Under the pieces are notes generated by a model. The model saw only the letters and a program-made list of their open reading frames with translations, made no database searches and was not told where the DNA came from. 63,651 nucleotides of DNA, taken from an uncultured Bacteroidia bacterium. Lineage in GTDB: Bacteria > Bacteroidota > Bacteroidia > Bacteroidales > UBA932. This document shows, piece by piece, positions 1 through 7,572 of this stretch. The stretch's first letter is position 1; each line of letters starts with the position of its first letter. The stretch lies in NCBI GenBank assembly GCA_902784435.1, contig CACZUR010000011.1, positions 1 through 63,651 on the forward strand. Direction: 5' to 3'. A program made the position numbers and the translations under genes.

Positions 1-19
1 ACACCCGATAGGTTTTTTT

Positions 20-56
20 TCAGCCTGCAAAGATAGCGAAAATAGAGTTAACGCGC
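20..56 (-). promoter_or_regulatory. Leftward promoter firing out of the window
   Basis: On the minus strand there is a TATCTTTG (-7 type TAnnTTTG; CAAAGATA on the plus strand near 27-34) with TTG about 20 bases upstream. This matches the Bacteroidota housekeeping promoter and would drive a gene lying to the left of the window. Confidence 0.5.
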
Positions 57-85
57 AAGTTAATTGAAAGCATATCCACGGATTT

Positions 86-733
86 TTGCAGGTGACCCGG
101 AAATATTTGGATAAGCCGATTGAAATGGAAAAAGTCGGGGTTCTGAAGACCAGCATTGAGCGTATCAATGCCAAGGCAGGGCTGAATATCCAGCTGGTCC
201 TGAATGAACCCAAAGCCTTCTCTTCCGGCATGTGGAAGTATGGCCAATTCTCCGGAGTGAAGAATTACTTCGTGATGGCCGGTCCCAAGGGCAAGGAGGC
301 TGAGGAGAAAATCGGCTACTTCGGTGAAGAACTGGTCATTCTGGCTCAGACGCTGGGACTCAACACCTGCTGGGTGGGACTCACCTACAAGAAGATTCCC
401 GGGACGTTCACCCTTCGGGATGGAGACGTGGTTCATTGCGTCATTTCGCTGGGTTACGGAACCATCCCCGGCGTGCAGCACCCCCAGAAACCGATGGAAA
501 ACTTCTATGAATCCGACGGACTTCCTCCCCAATGGTTCAAGGATGGCCTGGAAGCAGCCCTGTTGGCTCCTACTGCCGTCAATCAGCAGAAATTCAAGTT
601 CATCCTGCATCCCGGAGGCGTGGTGGAAACCAGGACTTCGTTCTCCATGGCGGGCTATGTCAACATCGACCTGGGCATTGTGAAGTATCATTTTGAAATC
701 GGAGCCGGGAAGGATCATTTCACGTGGGAGTAA
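86..733 (+). CDS. Nitroreductase-family protein, N-terminus abnormal
   Basis: FMN-dependent nitroreductase fold protein; such enzymes reduce nitro compounds or quinones with NAD(P)H in the cytoplasm. The body of the family is clear: RKYLDKPIE near the start, GYFGEELVILAQTLGLNTCW in the middle, and a complete C-terminus ending EIGAGKDHFTWE. Homologues normally start about 15 residues earlier with an A-R-(R/H)-S-V-R segment that contacts FMN. Here the only in-frame start is TTG at 86, a stop lies at 65-67, and an outward promoter occupies the place where the missing codons should be. A weakly similar segment (LIES then an Arg) exists in another frame just upstream, so a frameshift or rearrangement is possible. 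Activity is doubtful. Confidence 0.7.
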   Translation: MQVTRKYLDKPIEMEKVGVLKTSIERINAKAGLNIQLVLNEPKAFSSGMWKYGQFSGVKNYFVMAGPKGKEAEEKIGYFGEELVILAQTLGLNTCWVGLTYKKIPGTFTLRDGDVVHCVISLGYGTIPGVQHPQKPMENFYESDGLPPQWFKDGLEAALLAPTAVNQQKFKFILHPGGVVETRTSFSMAGYVNIDLGIVKYHFEIGAGKDHFTWE

Positions 734-856
734 ACATCATCCCGGTAATACTCCATCTTGGGATCCTCAAACAGGGACATCTGCACGGTCACGGGAATGT
801 CGGCGGGTATTCCATCAAAAGAACTTGCGAAGCACACAGGCGGCGTAGCCGGTCCA

Positions 857-1414
857 TTATTTCACCTTTTTCACCACTTTGCAGGGATTGCCCACAGCCA
901 CGCAATCGGCAGGAATGTCCTTCGTCACGATGCTGCCGGCTCCGATGACGGCGTTGTCGCCGATGGTGACCCCGGGCAGGACATGGACGCCGGCGCCGAA
1001 CCAGACGTTGTTCCCCACGGTAATGGGTTTGGTGTATACCAGCCATTGTTTTCGCAGGTCCGGGTCAATCGGATGGCCGGCCGTGTGGAAATAGCATCCG
1101 GGGCCGATGAGGACGTTATCGCCGAAGCGTACTTTCGCTCCGTCCAGGACTGTCAGGCCATGATTGGCAAGGCACCCGTTGCCCATCTCGATGTTGTAGC
1201 CGTAGTCGCACCAGAAAGGCGGATAGATGACGCTATCCTCCCCTATCTTTCCCAGCAGTTTCTCGAGGAGTTCATGCTGTGCCTTGAAATCCGTCGGCCG
1301 AATCTGGTTGTACTCATAGCACAGGTTTTTGGCCTTGATTACTTCGTCAAGGAAATCGGAGTCTTTTCCGGCGTAGTAGAGCTCTCCGTTGTCGCGTTTT
1401 TGTTTCTCGGTCAT
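857..1414 (-). CDS. Maltose/galactoside O-acetyltransferase family
   Basis: Left-handed beta-helix acetyltransferase of the LacA/Maa type, which transfers acetyl from acetyl-CoA to a sugar hydroxyl in the cytoplasm. The 185-residue length is normal. An N-terminal helical region (to about residue 55) is followed by hexapeptide repeats such as VRFGDNVLIGPG and ITVGNNVWFGAGVHVLPGV. The catalytic histidine is in GHPIDP (about residue 114), and the C-terminal IVTKDIPADCVAVGNP is family-typical. The sugar acceptor cannot be told from sequence. It stands alone, with an AT-rich leader and an inverted repeat upstream. Confidence 0.9.
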   Translation of the reverse strand: MTEKQKRDNGELYYAGKDSDFLDEVIKAKNLCYEYNQIRPTDFKAQHELLEKLLGKIGEDSVIYPPFWCDYGYNIEMGNGCLANHGLTVLDGAKVRFGDNVLIGPGCYFHTAGHPIDPDLRKQWLVYTKPITVGNNVWFGAGVHVLPGVTIGDNAVIGAGSIVTKDIPADCVAVGNPCKVVKKVK

Positions 1415-1620
1415 GGTCTGTCAATTAGGTGAGATTTTGGCACACTGCGGGGAATTGCGGTGAAGCTGTTGTCCCTTTTATCGGTCTACAAATTTCATAT
1501 AAAATAATTATGCTCTGCAAACATAATGTTTTTAGAGCATAATTCTAAAATAACATTGAGTTTTCTTTTAAAAACGATATCCCAATGGCTTGTCGGCATA
1601 GACACGTATTTTAAGCAATT
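1415..1620. other. AT-rich intergenic stretch
   Basis: About 200 bases between the acetyltransferase start and the 3' end of the BlaR1-type unit. It holds the inverted repeat listed separately. I see no clear TAnnTTTG for the acetyltransferase and no ORF. Confidence 0.5.
1506..1544. repeat. 11-bp perfect inverted repeat
   Basis: AATTATGCTCT at 1506-1516 is repeated inverted at 1534-1544 with a 17-base spacer. It lies between the 3' end of the BlaR1-type unit and the acetyltransferase promoter region. It could be an operator or a weak AT-rich terminator for the leftward operon; the stem is too AT-rich for a strong terminator. Confidence 0.55.
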
Positions 1621-2427
1621 TCAACCTTTCGGACCCGCTTCAAAAATGCTCATCGGAATCATTTGATAGATATTCTGCAGTTCTTCTTCGGACAATTCCG
1701 AAAGGGCTTTTCCATAGGTCTCGTGGGCTTTCTCGGCCCGGACCTCTTCATAGATCTGCCACAGCAGGGACTGTATGTGCGTGTAAGCGCCATAACTGGT
1801 TCCTCTGTCCACCGTGAGGGCGAAGAGAGCCTTATTCCCCCGTTTTCTCAGAAACTCTTTTCCTGCCCGAAGCATCTCTTCATCATCCTGGCGGGGCTTG
1901 TCCCCGAAGAAGATTTTATCGTTCGAATTGATGCGCACCACGAAGATGTTCTCGCGCTTCACCCCGGGAAACAGTTCGTCGGGATAGTTCGCCTTTTTCG
2001 CTGTCGGGCTGGGAGGAAGCGGAGGCATATAGCGGGTGGTGCCTTCCTGGCCGGAGGCCGATGCATAGCGGACCTTCAGGGATTCTAATTTGCGCAGTTC
2101 CGTTTTCACGTCATCGATGACGCCCATGGGGACATCGTCCGCCGCCATAATCGTCACCGTCGTCTGCGGCTGACCGGCCTGGTGAGGCGCAATGAGGTCT
2201 TTCAGCTGTGCGGGCGTATAGACCTTGCCGCCGCTTTCGACGCTGCCATCCGCACGGACATTCAAAACCACGGCATCGGGGATTTCCTGAACTGGATTAT
2301 TTTCGCTACCTTTGTCCGTTGGGACATAGACAGTCCGTGCCTGCAGGCCGATGGCCAGGCACACGAGCGGGAGCATCCAGAGCACCCGTAGGCCTCGCGA
2401 AAGGGGCGATTTGGATTTTGACATCAT
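1621..2427 (-). pseudogene. C-terminal half of a split BlaR1-type M56 protein (ExbD-like domains)
   Basis: Read alone this is a 268-residue protein with a membrane segment (residues about 12-30, PLSRGLRVLWMLPLVCLAIG) and two ExbD/TolR-like periplasmic modules: about 50-125, containing VLNVRADGSV and a T-V-T-I-M-A-A-D strand, and about 150-268. It is probably not a separate gene. Reading its frame upstream of the ATG gives S-G-Y-S-V-A-N-S-F-N-H-S-I-L-K-N-R-I-T, which is the usual M56/BlaR1 continuation between the protease domain and the last transmembrane helix. The ATGA overlap at 2424-2427 is thus a by-product of a frameshift. Either fragment might still be translated. Confidence 0.75.
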
Positions 2428-3140
2428 AGTAATTCGGTTTTTAAGGATACTGTGATTAAAGCTGTTAGCAACTGAGTAGCCGCTCTTGCTGACACGTCAT
2501 CGGCCTCATACTCATGGAGTTCCTGGAGGTCCGCGCGGAGCATCCAGATGGCGGGATTGAACCACTGCAGGGCCGAAAGGACATCCACCAGAAGCACTTC
2601 CAGGGAATGCCCAAGGCCGATATGCGCCTTCTCATGAGCGAGGATGGACGCATGCGGTGCCTCCCAATCTTTTCCGGACAGGACAATATATTTCATCCAG
2701 CTGAACGGGTCGATATCCCGCTCCGTTACAATGATTTTACAGCCATCCTCTTCCCGGATCAGCCGTCCCCGGCGGATGATTCTCACGATGGACAGGATGG
2801 AGAGGGTCACCCTTGCCAGCACAAAAGCCACGCCCGCCCAGAACAGGAGGGTGAGGGCTGTCGGCCACCAGGCAACGGCGGGTTCCAGCAGCGGTACCAG
2901 CTCCTGAGCCGGCAATTCCGTTGCCACGATAGTCGGTTCCGGAAGCACGGGCGCCACCTCTATCGGCTTATGGATGGTAATGATGCACAGCGGCAGCAGA
3001 AACGAGAGCACGGCCGTTCCTACCAGCACCATCCGGTTGAACCGGTGGAACGTCTCCTTTTTCAAAAGGAAACGGTAGAATAGGTAGAAAACCAGCAGCG
3101 CAAGCGCTACCTTAGCATCATATATGAGGAATTCCATCAT
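2424..3140 (-). pseudogene. N-terminal half of BlaR1-type M56 metallopeptidase
   Basis: Membrane zinc protease of the BlaR1/MecR1 type, which normally senses a signal and cleaves a partner repressor. Visible are three hydrophobic segments (about 8-25, 36-56 and 93-118) and the zinc motif HEKAH at 169-173 with a following HEYEADD (209-215). Immediately after YEADD, about 20 family residues (the R-x-x-x-Y-x-x-L-L-I-x-K region) are missing and the frame shifts near 2478-2500, so the protein ends in an unrelated tail, L-T-A-L-I-T-V-S-L-K-T-E-L-L. The gene overlaps blaI by 4 bases (3137-3140). Zinc ligands are intact but the C-terminal half is uncoupled. Confidence 0.8.
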
Positions 3141-3502
3141 TTCTGTTCACCTTTCTCAACCAGATCGATGAGTTCCTTCAGCTCTTCGATGGAGATCTTC
3201 TCCTCCTTCACCAGGGCTGATACGGCACTCAGGTAGGAATTGTCGAAATACTTGTCTATGAGGCCGATGAGCGAGCGCTGCTTGTACTCCTCCCGCGTCA
3301 CCTTGGCGAAATACTGATAGGTGGGGCCGTAGGACTTATGGTCGATGAAACCTTCTTCCTGGAGCGTCCGTACCTGTGTACTCAGCGTGGAGAAATGCGG
3401 TCTGGGCTCCGGGTACAATTCCCGTAACTCCCTCACAAACAAGGGCCCTTTCTCCCAGAAATGCTCCATGATGATTTCCTCTTTCTTGGTCAGTCGTTTC
3501 AT
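3137..3502 (-). CDS. blaI: BlaI/MecI-family repressor
   Basis: Winged-helix repressor that binds its own promoter and is normally inactivated through the M56 partner encoded just downstream. Typical features are LTKKEEIIMEHFWEKGPLFVREL (wing-helix start), THFSTLSTQV-like recognition helix (PHFSTLSTQVRTL), and a C-terminal dimerisation helix ending DLVEKGEQK. I start it at the ATG at 3502 (MKRLTKKEE). The longer reading from TTG at 3523 overlaps the -7 promoter element and would lie upstream of the transcription start. With the M56 gene broken, repression may now be constitutive. Confidence 0.9.
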   Translation of the reverse strand: MKRLTKKEEIIMEHFWEKGPLFVRELRELYPEPRPHFSTLSTQVRTLQEEGFIDHKSYGPTYQYFAKVTREEYKQRSLIGLIDKYFDNSYLSAVSALVKEEKISIEELKELIDLVEKGEQK

Positions 3503-3520
3503 AAACGCATTGTTTTTCTG

Positions 3521-3554
3521 CAAATATAACTAATTTTTTTAACTATGCAACTAT
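3521..3554 (-). promoter_or_regulatory. blaI promoter with possible operator
   Basis: Minus strand TATATTTG (plus CAAATATA, 3521-3528) with TTG 19 bases upstream, a near-perfect Bacteroidota promoter. A direct repeat AACTAT-N2-AACTAT (3541-3554, plus strand) overlaps the -33 region and could be the BlaI binding site; the latter is inference. Confidence 0.7.
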
Positions 3555-3647
3555 TTATATTTAATTTGTCATTTATTTTTTGTAAATCATTCTATGCGAC
3601 GCCACTCGAGATCTCTATGCAGGACAAGAATCCTTATCTTTCCGAGT

Positions 3648-3733
3648 GCGGGTAGTGTCCCTTTTTTAAGGACACCACCCGCATTTTTGGCCGATTTTGC
3701 GGGTAGTGTCCCTCTTTTGAGGACACCACCCGC
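3648..3733. repeat. Paired hairpin array A (86-bp palindrome)
   Basis: GCGGGTAGTGTCC at 3648-3660 faces GGACACCACCCGC at 3670-3682 (one A/C mismatch), and the same pair recurs at 3699-3711 and 3721-3733. The whole block is a palindrome about a central 16-base loop (3683-3698) that contains GGCCGAT. It is non-coding and lies in the eroded zone between blaI and a gene remnant. The 16-base central loop matches palindromes elsewhere in the window. Confidence 0.85.
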
Positions 3734-3762
3734 ACTTCAGCGGTGAAGTATACCACTAACAG

Positions 3763-3957
3763 TTCGGGAATTACCCCGAATAGCCGGGAGTACGCGAAGG
3801 AAGAGATGGCCCGTTTTTAAGAAAGCTGCGTACCAGACGCTGAACATGCTTTTCGAGATGATGAACATGCCTGTGGTGACATCGCAATACTGGAACATCG
3901 CTTACGGCCGGGCTCCGGGGGAAGTGGCACAGGACACGGAGGGCATGCAAACCATTT
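3763..3957 (+). pseudogene. Flavodoxin-like NAD(P)H/FMN reductase remnant
   Basis: Three short in-frame pieces in successive frames read F-G-N-Y-P-E, then REYAKEEMARF, then KKAAYQTLNMLFEMMNMPVV followed by TSQYW and GEVAQDTEGMQT. The last is the characteristic C-terminal part of flavodoxin-fold FMN reductases (N-M-P-V-V-x-S-Q-Y-W ... D-x-E-G-x-Q-T). Stops and frameshifts separate the pieces and the N-terminus is absent, so this is a decayed gene. An ORF starting at 3846 runs on through unrelated sequence and should not be called. Confidence 0.75.
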
Positions 3958-4024
3958 TTCAAGGAAAACCTCAAGTAATGAGAGCTTTGCTGCAATTAGG
4001 ATGTCATTATGACGAAAGTAGCGG

Positions 4025-4684
4025 TCAGAAAGCATTCAACAACTCCGTAAACCGGGCGCGGATATCGGCAAGAATGGAGCGCCAGTCCTTCAGGTTTCCA
4101 TCCAAGTTGTCGGATACCGCCTTGAGGCAGTAGAACGGGATATCGTACATCTTGCAGAACTGGGCCACGGCGTAGGCCTCCATGTCAAAGAGGTCGTACT
4201 GCTGCGAAAGCGCCTTCACCTGCTCCGGGCTGAAGGTCTGGGTACTCATGAAATAATCCCCGGAAAAGACGCTGGCGCCATCGCCCGGAAATGTAATGCA
4301 ATCATGCACCAACTCGCAGCCGCCGTTGAAAATCCGGGTACAGTTGACGATGGTGCCGATGGGATAGTGGGCCGACCCGGCGCTGCCGATGTTGAGGACA
4401 ACGGGATTGCTTCCTTCGGGCAGGGTTTCGTGCCATTTCACCAGGCCGCTGAACATCCGCATCTTTCCCATCCCGGTGAACACCACGGGAAATGGTACTT
4501 CGGCAGGAGAAATCTCATCTTGGTCGGCCACAAACAGGACCACGTCACGGCCCTTGAGTTCTTCTAAAACCTGATTTACAGCTGTCATTGTATCATCATT
4601 ATTAACGGGTTCTTCATGGACATGATGGCTTTTGCAGGCAATCAAAAGGAGTGCGCCCAAAAGCAGGGCCAGTGTTTTCTTCAT
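4025..4684 (-). CDS. MTA/SAH nucleosidase-like lipoprotein
   Basis: Resembles 5'-methylthioadenosine/S-adenosylhomocysteine nucleosidases, which cleave adenine from nucleoside thioethers. Family marks are GMGK, N-I-G-S-A-G-S, and FDMEAYAVAQFCK followed by K-A-V-S-D-N-L-D-G; the E of D-M-E and the D of V-S-D correspond to the substrate and catalytic residues. Unusually, the protein opens with a lipoprotein signal (MKKTLALLLGALLLIAC), so it should be exported and lipid-anchored, whereas MTAN enzymes are cytosolic. I start at 4684; an ATG at 4702 is possible but adds six charged residues before the signal. It lies directly downstream of a promoter-bearing gene fragment. A nucleoside-salvage role in the periplasm is inference. 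Confidence 0.8.
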   Translation of the reverse strand: MKKTLALLLGALLLIACKSHHVHEEPVNNDDTMTAVNQVLEELKGRDVVLFVADQDEISPAEVPFPVVFTGMGKMRMFSGLVKWHETLPEGSNPVVLNIGSAGSAHYPIGTIVNCTRIFNGGCELVHDCITFPGDGASVFSGDYFMSTQTFSPEQVKALSQQYDLFDMEAYAVAQFCKMYDIPFYCLKAVSDNLDGNLKDWRSILADIRARFTELLNAF

Positions 4685-4691
4685 ATTTTTT

Positions 4692-4859
<168 letters not shown>

Positions 4860-4873
4860 TTACTTATTCTTAC

Positions 4874-4881
4874 AAATTTAA
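4874..4881 (-). promoter_or_regulatory. -7 element before the flavoprotein stub
   Basis: Minus-strand TAAATTTG (plus CAAATTTA) 18 bases before the stub ATG. No TTG at the expected -33 distance, so this is a partial promoter match; it would transcribe the stub and then the MTAN-like lipoprotein. Confidence 0.4.
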
Positions 4882-5022
4882 CATTTTTTGTGGAATTCCA
4901 TATAAGAAAGTGCAATGAAATGATTTCACACGCTTGAAGCGACGGACCGTTGTCAGAAACAAAAAGAAATCGTGTTTCGAAATAAGTTGAACACATCTTG
5001 CGGTTTTGTAAAATACATTTTA

Positions 5023-5030
5023 TACATTTG
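5023..5030 (+). promoter_or_regulatory. -7 element TACATTTG before the hydrolase
   Basis: TACATTTG with TTG 22 bases upstream (4998-5000). It places the transcription start near 5036, which excludes the upstream start at 4972 for the next gene. Confidence 0.5.
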
Positions 5031-5088
5031 TGAAACAGAATTTCGAAAAATAATGCCTCTCAGTTGCCGAGAATCCATAATAGGTGGC

Positions 5089-5748
5089 ATGACATGCCGG
5101 TTCTTTGAATCCGGCCTCCCTTCGGTCATCCTTCTTCAGCCATCGGCCCGCCACGAAACGGCGACGCTCCAGGCCGAGGCAGCACAGATTGTCGCCCTCG
5201 CCCCCGTTCCCTTCGTCCTGGTGGCCTTCGATGTGGATGACTGGATGGTGGACCTTCTGCCCTGGCCCGACAGGAATATCTCCCGGCATGAGGAGGCCGG
5301 AAAAAGGGGCCAGGCCACGCTTGAATACGTTCTTCTGACTCTCCTTCCGGAGGTCCGGACGCTGTACGGTCCCCTGCCCGTCATCTTTGGAGGATACTCC
5401 CTTGGGGGCCTCTTCGCACTTTGGGCATCCTCGCAGACGGACAGCTTCGCGGGCGTTGCCGCGGCCTCCCCTTCCGTCTGGATCGAAGGCTGGATTCCCT
5501 ATGCCGATACGCATCCGGTGCTGGCTTCATCGGTCTATCTCAGTCTTGGGAAGGAAGAGGAGCACGTGAAGAACAGGGCCATCAAGAAGGTGGGGGGCTG
5601 TCTGCGGAGCCAATATGAATTATTGAAGAGCCAACTGGGCGCTGAACACTGCACCCTTGTATGGGAAGACGGCAATCACTTCACGGACAATGACGGAAGG
5701 CTTGCCCGGGCTTTCGCATGGGTGTCGAAGCGCTTTTTCCGGCACTAA
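5089..5748 (+). CDS. Alpha/beta hydrolase (esterase-like)
   Basis: Cytosolic alpha/beta-hydrolase; no signal peptide. The nucleophile elbow is GGYSLGG (about residues 101-107), a late Asp candidate is in the L-S-L-G-K-E-E-E region, and the His is in EDGNHFTDND near the C-terminus. The family resembles putative esterases with a small lid. I choose ATG 5089 (MTCRFFESG) because AGGTGG lies just upstream and the promoter at 5023 rules out the longest reading; ATG 5053 is an alternative. Substrate unknown. Confidence 0.75.
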   Translation: MTCRFFESGLPSVILLQPSARHETATLQAEAAQIVALAPVPFVLVAFDVDDWMVDLLPWPDRNISRHEEAGKRGQATLEYVLLTLLPEVRTLYGPLPVIFGGYSLGGLFALWASSQTDSFAGVAAASPSVWIEGWIPYADTHPVLASSVYLSLGKEEEHVKNRAIKKVGGCLRSQYELLKSQLGAEHCTLVWEDGNHFTDNDGRLARAFAWVSKRFFRH

Positions 5749-5804
5749 TTACGACATTGATATAAAGATCATCCCGTTACTTGTACGGGGCCGGCGAAAA
5801 AAGT

Positions 5805-6848
5805 ATGAATCCCATTTCCCAACGCCTGCTGAACCAGCAGCTGATATGCCCGCAATTCACCCATCCGCACGATGTGGTGGCGTGGATGGGCGCCCTGCAG
5901 GCGCAGGAGTACAGGATGATGCGCTGGGCCGTTGAGATGCGCACCCATCGGCCCTCTGCAAAGGCCTTCGAGAAGGCATACAATGAAGGGCAGATCGTAA
6001 GAGCACACCTCTTCCGCACCACTTGGCAGCTGGTTGCCGGCGAAGACTTAAGCTGGATGCTGAATCTTTGTCGGGACAACGCCCTGAGGGGGATGGCCGG
6101 ATGGATGCATTCCAGTGGCGTGGACATCCCCCGGGCAGAACAGGAAACCGTCCAGCAAATCTTCCAGGATTTTTTATCCACAAGCCGAATAGCCCAAAAG
6201 GCCGATCTCGCCGCAGCGCTTGAAGCGAAGGGAATCACGATGCATGATCATCGGCTTTCCTACCACATCCGCCTGGCGGAGTACAGCGGTCTCCTTTGCA
6301 GCGGGGACCTGTTTCCCATGAAACCCAGCTACGCCCTCGCCGCTGACAAACTGCCAAGGGTGGTACCTATCTCAAAGGAAGAAGCCCTGGCCAAGCTGGC
6401 CAAAACCTATTTCCGCAGCCACGGCCCCGCCACCCTGGAAGACTTCGTGTGGTGGAGCGGCCTCAATATCGGCGATTGCAGGAAAGGATGGAACGCCATC
6501 AAAAGCGAACTCGTCGAAGATCGCTGGAAGGGGCTTGCTTTCTTCCGCCATCAGGATAGCCGCACCCGCGGATTCCGCAGCGGAACGGTAATCCTGCTGC
6601 CTCCCTACGACGAATATCTGATTGGCTACAAGAGCCGCCATGTGGCTGTCCATCAGGACCATATGCATCGCGCACACAGCGGTAACGGCATTTTCTGGCC
6701 GATTATCCTCCGCGACGGTATAGCCGTAGGCAACTGGACCGCCGCCGGAGGCAAAATGCAAACCGAACCCTTCCAACCGGAGGCCGACCTCGACGAGGAT
6801 GCACTGGAAAAGGAGCTGGCTCGATATGCACGGTTCCTCAACGAATGA
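5805..6848 (+). CDS. AlkZ/YcaQ-like winged-helix DNA glycosylase
   Basis: HTH_42 superfamily protein (348 residues, the usual size). These monofunctional glycosylases unhook or excise bulky alkylated bases or interstrand crosslinks. The family motif with catalytic glutamines is present as Q-A-Q in WMGALQAQEYRMMRWA (residues about 30-45), followed by HLFRTTWQLV, HGPATLEDFVWWSGL and the C-terminal LLPPYDEYLIGYKSR. The ATG at 5805 (MNPISQRLLNQQ) matches the family N-terminus; the longer TTG reading adds nothing recognisable. QxQ places it nearer AlkZ/AlkX than YcaQ (QxD). Confidence 0.85.
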   Translation: MNPISQRLLNQQLICPQFTHPHDVVAWMGALQAQEYRMMRWAVEMRTHRPSAKAFEKAYNEGQIVRAHLFRTTWQLVAGEDLSWMLNLCRDNALRGMAGWMHSSGVDIPRAEQETVQQIFQDFLSTSRIAQKADLAAALEAKGITMHDHRLSYHIRLAEYSGLLCSGDLFPMKPSYALAADKLPRVVPISKEEALAKLAKTYFRSHGPATLEDFVWWSGLNIGDCRKGWNAIKSELVEDRWKGLAFFRHQDSRTRGFRSGTVILLPPYDEYLIGYKSRHVAVHQDHMHRAHSGNGIFWPIILRDGIAVGNWTAAGGKMQTEPFQPEADLDEDALEKELARYARFLNE

Positions 6849-6854
6849 CCTTGC

Positions 6855-7223
6855 TCAACGTATGACTTTGCCAAACGGGAACACGGTGGCAATGGCCATC
6901 TTGAAATGCTGCATGCCCCAAGGAATTCCCACAAGGGTCAGGCAGAAGAGCAGGCCAAAAGCCAAGTGCAGAATGGCAATTTCCCACCAGCCCAGAAGAA
7001 CCCAGATGACATTCATCACTACCGACACGCATCCCGGCTCATTGGGGCCGTTCACGAGCTCGTGACCGAAAGGCCAGAGAGCGTATGTGCCCAGCTTGAA
7101 CAGCTGCACTCCGAAGGGAATGCCAATGATCGTTATGCACATCAGCAGTCCCACCAGGTAGTATATCATCGCGATGAAAATGCCGCCAAGGACAAGCCAG
7201 AGAATGTTGCCAAGGAATTTCAT
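6855..7223 (-). CDS. yccF: YccF-family inner membrane protein
   Basis: Small membrane protein with two copies of the YccF (DUF307) module: about residues 1-58 (ILWLVLGGIFIAMIYYLVG ... GIPFGVQLFKLG) and 70-122 (VIWVLLGWWEIAI ... GIPWGMQHFKMA), each with two hydrophobic stretches and a conserved (L/F)xLGTYALWPFG or TVFPFG end. Function unknown; widespread in bacteria. It lies 5 bases downstream of a small zinc-ribbon-like gene in the same direction. Confidence 0.9.
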   Translation of the reverse strand: MKFLGNILWLVLGGIFIAMIYYLVGLLMCITIIGIPFGVQLFKLGTYALWPFGHELVNGPNEPGCVSVVMNVIWVLLGWWEIAILHLAFGLLFCLTLVGIPWGMQHFKMAIATVFPFGKVIR

Positions 7224-7228
7224 ACCGA

Positions 7229-7423
7229 TTACTGATATTTGGTAAAGTTGTACTTCTCCCGCAGACCGGCCTTCGTTTCCTCATCCTGATGGGTGAAGAA
7301 ATTCTTCCAGCCCGGGCACCAGTTGATATGCCAGCGCCAGAATCGACCCATCGCCGATTTGGGGTTTTTGTCAAAAGATGCGCGGAACTTGCAGTTCTCG
7401 CACGGGTACTGTTGTTCTGCCAT
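7229..7423 (-). CDS. Small conserved Cys-rich protein
   Basis: A 64-residue protein starting MAEQQYPCENCKFRASFDKN and containing RFWRWHINWCPGWKNF. The CENC, H and C residues could bind zinc. I recognise it as a Bacteroidales-type conserved hypothetical but assign no function. A much longer ORF (to 7897) is an artefact of the repeat array upstream: the CxxC-containing start is right behind a TATCTTTG promoter element at 7454-7461. Confidence 0.75.
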   Translation of the reverse strand: MAEQQYPCENCKFRASFDKNPKSAMGRFWRWHINWCPGWKNFFTHQDEETKAGLREKYNFTKYQ

Positions 7424-7453
7424 TATACGCGATATTTTAAACCAACGGATTTG

Positions 7454-7461
7454 CAAAGATA
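7454..7461 (-). promoter_or_regulatory. -7 element for the small gene and yccF
   Basis: Minus-strand TATCTTTG (plus CAAAGATA), about 31 bases upstream of the 7423 start. No good TTG at -33. Confidence 0.5.
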
Positions 7462-7572
7462 CGAAAAATGAAGGACTTTTGTTCAGAAACATTCGCTTGT
7501 CGTCGTGGCTCCTGCAGAACGGTGCCCCGGAACCGCCTTCTGCCGCTTCCAGCAGCTTCCCGCCTGTCGCCA

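Larger units (their letters stand above)
3503..4024. other. Non-coding, eroded interval
   Basis: This 520-base gap contains the blaI promoter, hairpin array A and the flavodoxin-like remnant, all listed separately. The remainder (3958-4024) shows nothing I can identify. Confidence 0.7.

Noticed and set aside
1621-2427. Independent ExbD gene translationally coupled to the M56 gene
   Set aside because: The upstream sequence in the same frame reads as the missing M56 linker, so the ATG is an internal Met of a once longer protein.
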